Assembly: GCA_910588505.1 (NCBI GenBank)
Contig: CAJUPQ010000002.1
Span: 31,644-95,643, forward strand
DNA: 64,000 nt
From: an uncultured Hungatella sp.
GTDB taxonomy: Bacteria > Bacillota > Clostridia > Lachnospirales > Lachnospiraceae
Direction: 5' to 3'
Shown: piece by piece, positions 63,952-64,000 of the stretch
Layout: each line of letters starts with the position of its first letter
Numbering within the stretch: position 1 is the stretch's first letter
Translations under genes and position numbers: made by a program
Notes under the pieces: generated by a model
The model's database searches: none
What the model was told of the DNA's origin: nothing
What the model saw: the letters and a program-made list of their open reading frames with translations, nothing else

Positions 63952-63993
63952 CTCTCGGAATCTCAAAGCCTTATTTTATGCGGCTTCCGAGAG
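63952..63993. repeat. Imperfect inverted repeat at the window edge
   Basis: CTCTCGG plus AAGCC (63952-63958 and 63966-63970) pairs with GGCTT plus CCGAGAG (63982-63993). The left arm has a seven-base insertion (AATCTCA) and the loop has 11 bases. TTTT ends the window after it. It may be a terminator on the plus strand or the scar of a rearrangement next to the truncated gene. Confidence 0.5.
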
Positions 63994-64000
63994 TCGTTTT

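Overview
The window comes from a motile Firmicute of the class Clostridia, most likely a Lachnospiraceae-type gut organism. The evidence is the Firmicutes chemotaxis and flagellar gene set (FliY with CheC and FliN domains, CheC, CheD, CheV), a LicT-type antiterminator with its RNA target, strong AGGAGG ribosome sites and moderate GC. The genus is not proven. No rRNA, tRNA, CRISPR array or insertion sequence was seen.

Layout. (1) 1-9014, minus strand: a three-gene operon I cannot assign to a family. It holds a small two-repeat protein broken by a one-base frameshift, a 1081-residue protein, and a giant protein of at least 1676 residues that runs off the left edge. (2) 9157-12642, plus strand: a PTS operon (LicT-like antiterminator, EIIA, HPr, N-acetylglucosamine-type EIIBC) controlled by a RAT/terminator switch. 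The HPr carries His15 but lacks the regulatory serine. (3) 12676-13695: galE. (4) 14093-41078, plus strand: a nearly gap-free cluster of about 27 kb with flgB, fliEFGHIJK, flgD, a flagellar operon protein, two tandem flgE copies, flbD, motAB, fliM, cheY, flgC, fliY, fliOPQR, flhBA, the flagellar sigma factor, two rod genes, cheC, cheD and cheV. Two good sigma-A-type promoters precede it. Flagellin, cap and hook-junction genes, fliL, flhF and flhG are not here. (5) 41217-52848, plus strand: a secreted cell-wall-binding-repeat protein, then a surface-modification island with a DUF3880/CgeB-like glycosyltransferase, LicD, a phosphoesterase, a sugar epimerase, a nucleotidyltransferase, a CDP-glycerol glycerophosphotransferase-like protein and a phosphonate module (oxidoreductase, phosphonopyruvate decarboxylase, a small domain protein, and PEP mutase fused to a cytidylyltransferase). 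(6) 52918-64000, minus strand: a serine recombinase at the junction, then a nucleotide-sugar cluster read from right to left: acetyltransferase, CMP-sugar synthetase, aldolase fusion, aminotransferase, 3,4-ketoisomerase, gmd, rmd, manC, phosphohexomutase. It becomes clearly AT-rich towards the right edge, which suggests acquired DNA.

How it fits together. Region 4 builds the export apparatus, basal body, hook, motor and part of the chemotaxis system. Region 5 looks able to make phosphonopyruvate, phosphonoacetaldehyde and a CMP-activated phosphonate, and to transfer phospho-groups to a glycan. Its position directly after the flagellar genes makes a phosphonate-decorated flagellar or surface glycan the most attractive hypothesis. 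Region 6 makes GDP-mannose, probably GDP-D-rhamnose, and probably an amino sugar and a CMP-linked acid sugar for a related surface polymer.

The strongest points for follow-up are the flagella-linked phosphonate island with its small domain shared by two proteins, the FliY linker carrying four CheY-docking-like repeats, the tandem hook genes with divergent centres, the aldolase fusion beside a KdsB-like enzyme, and the unassigned giant-protein operon.
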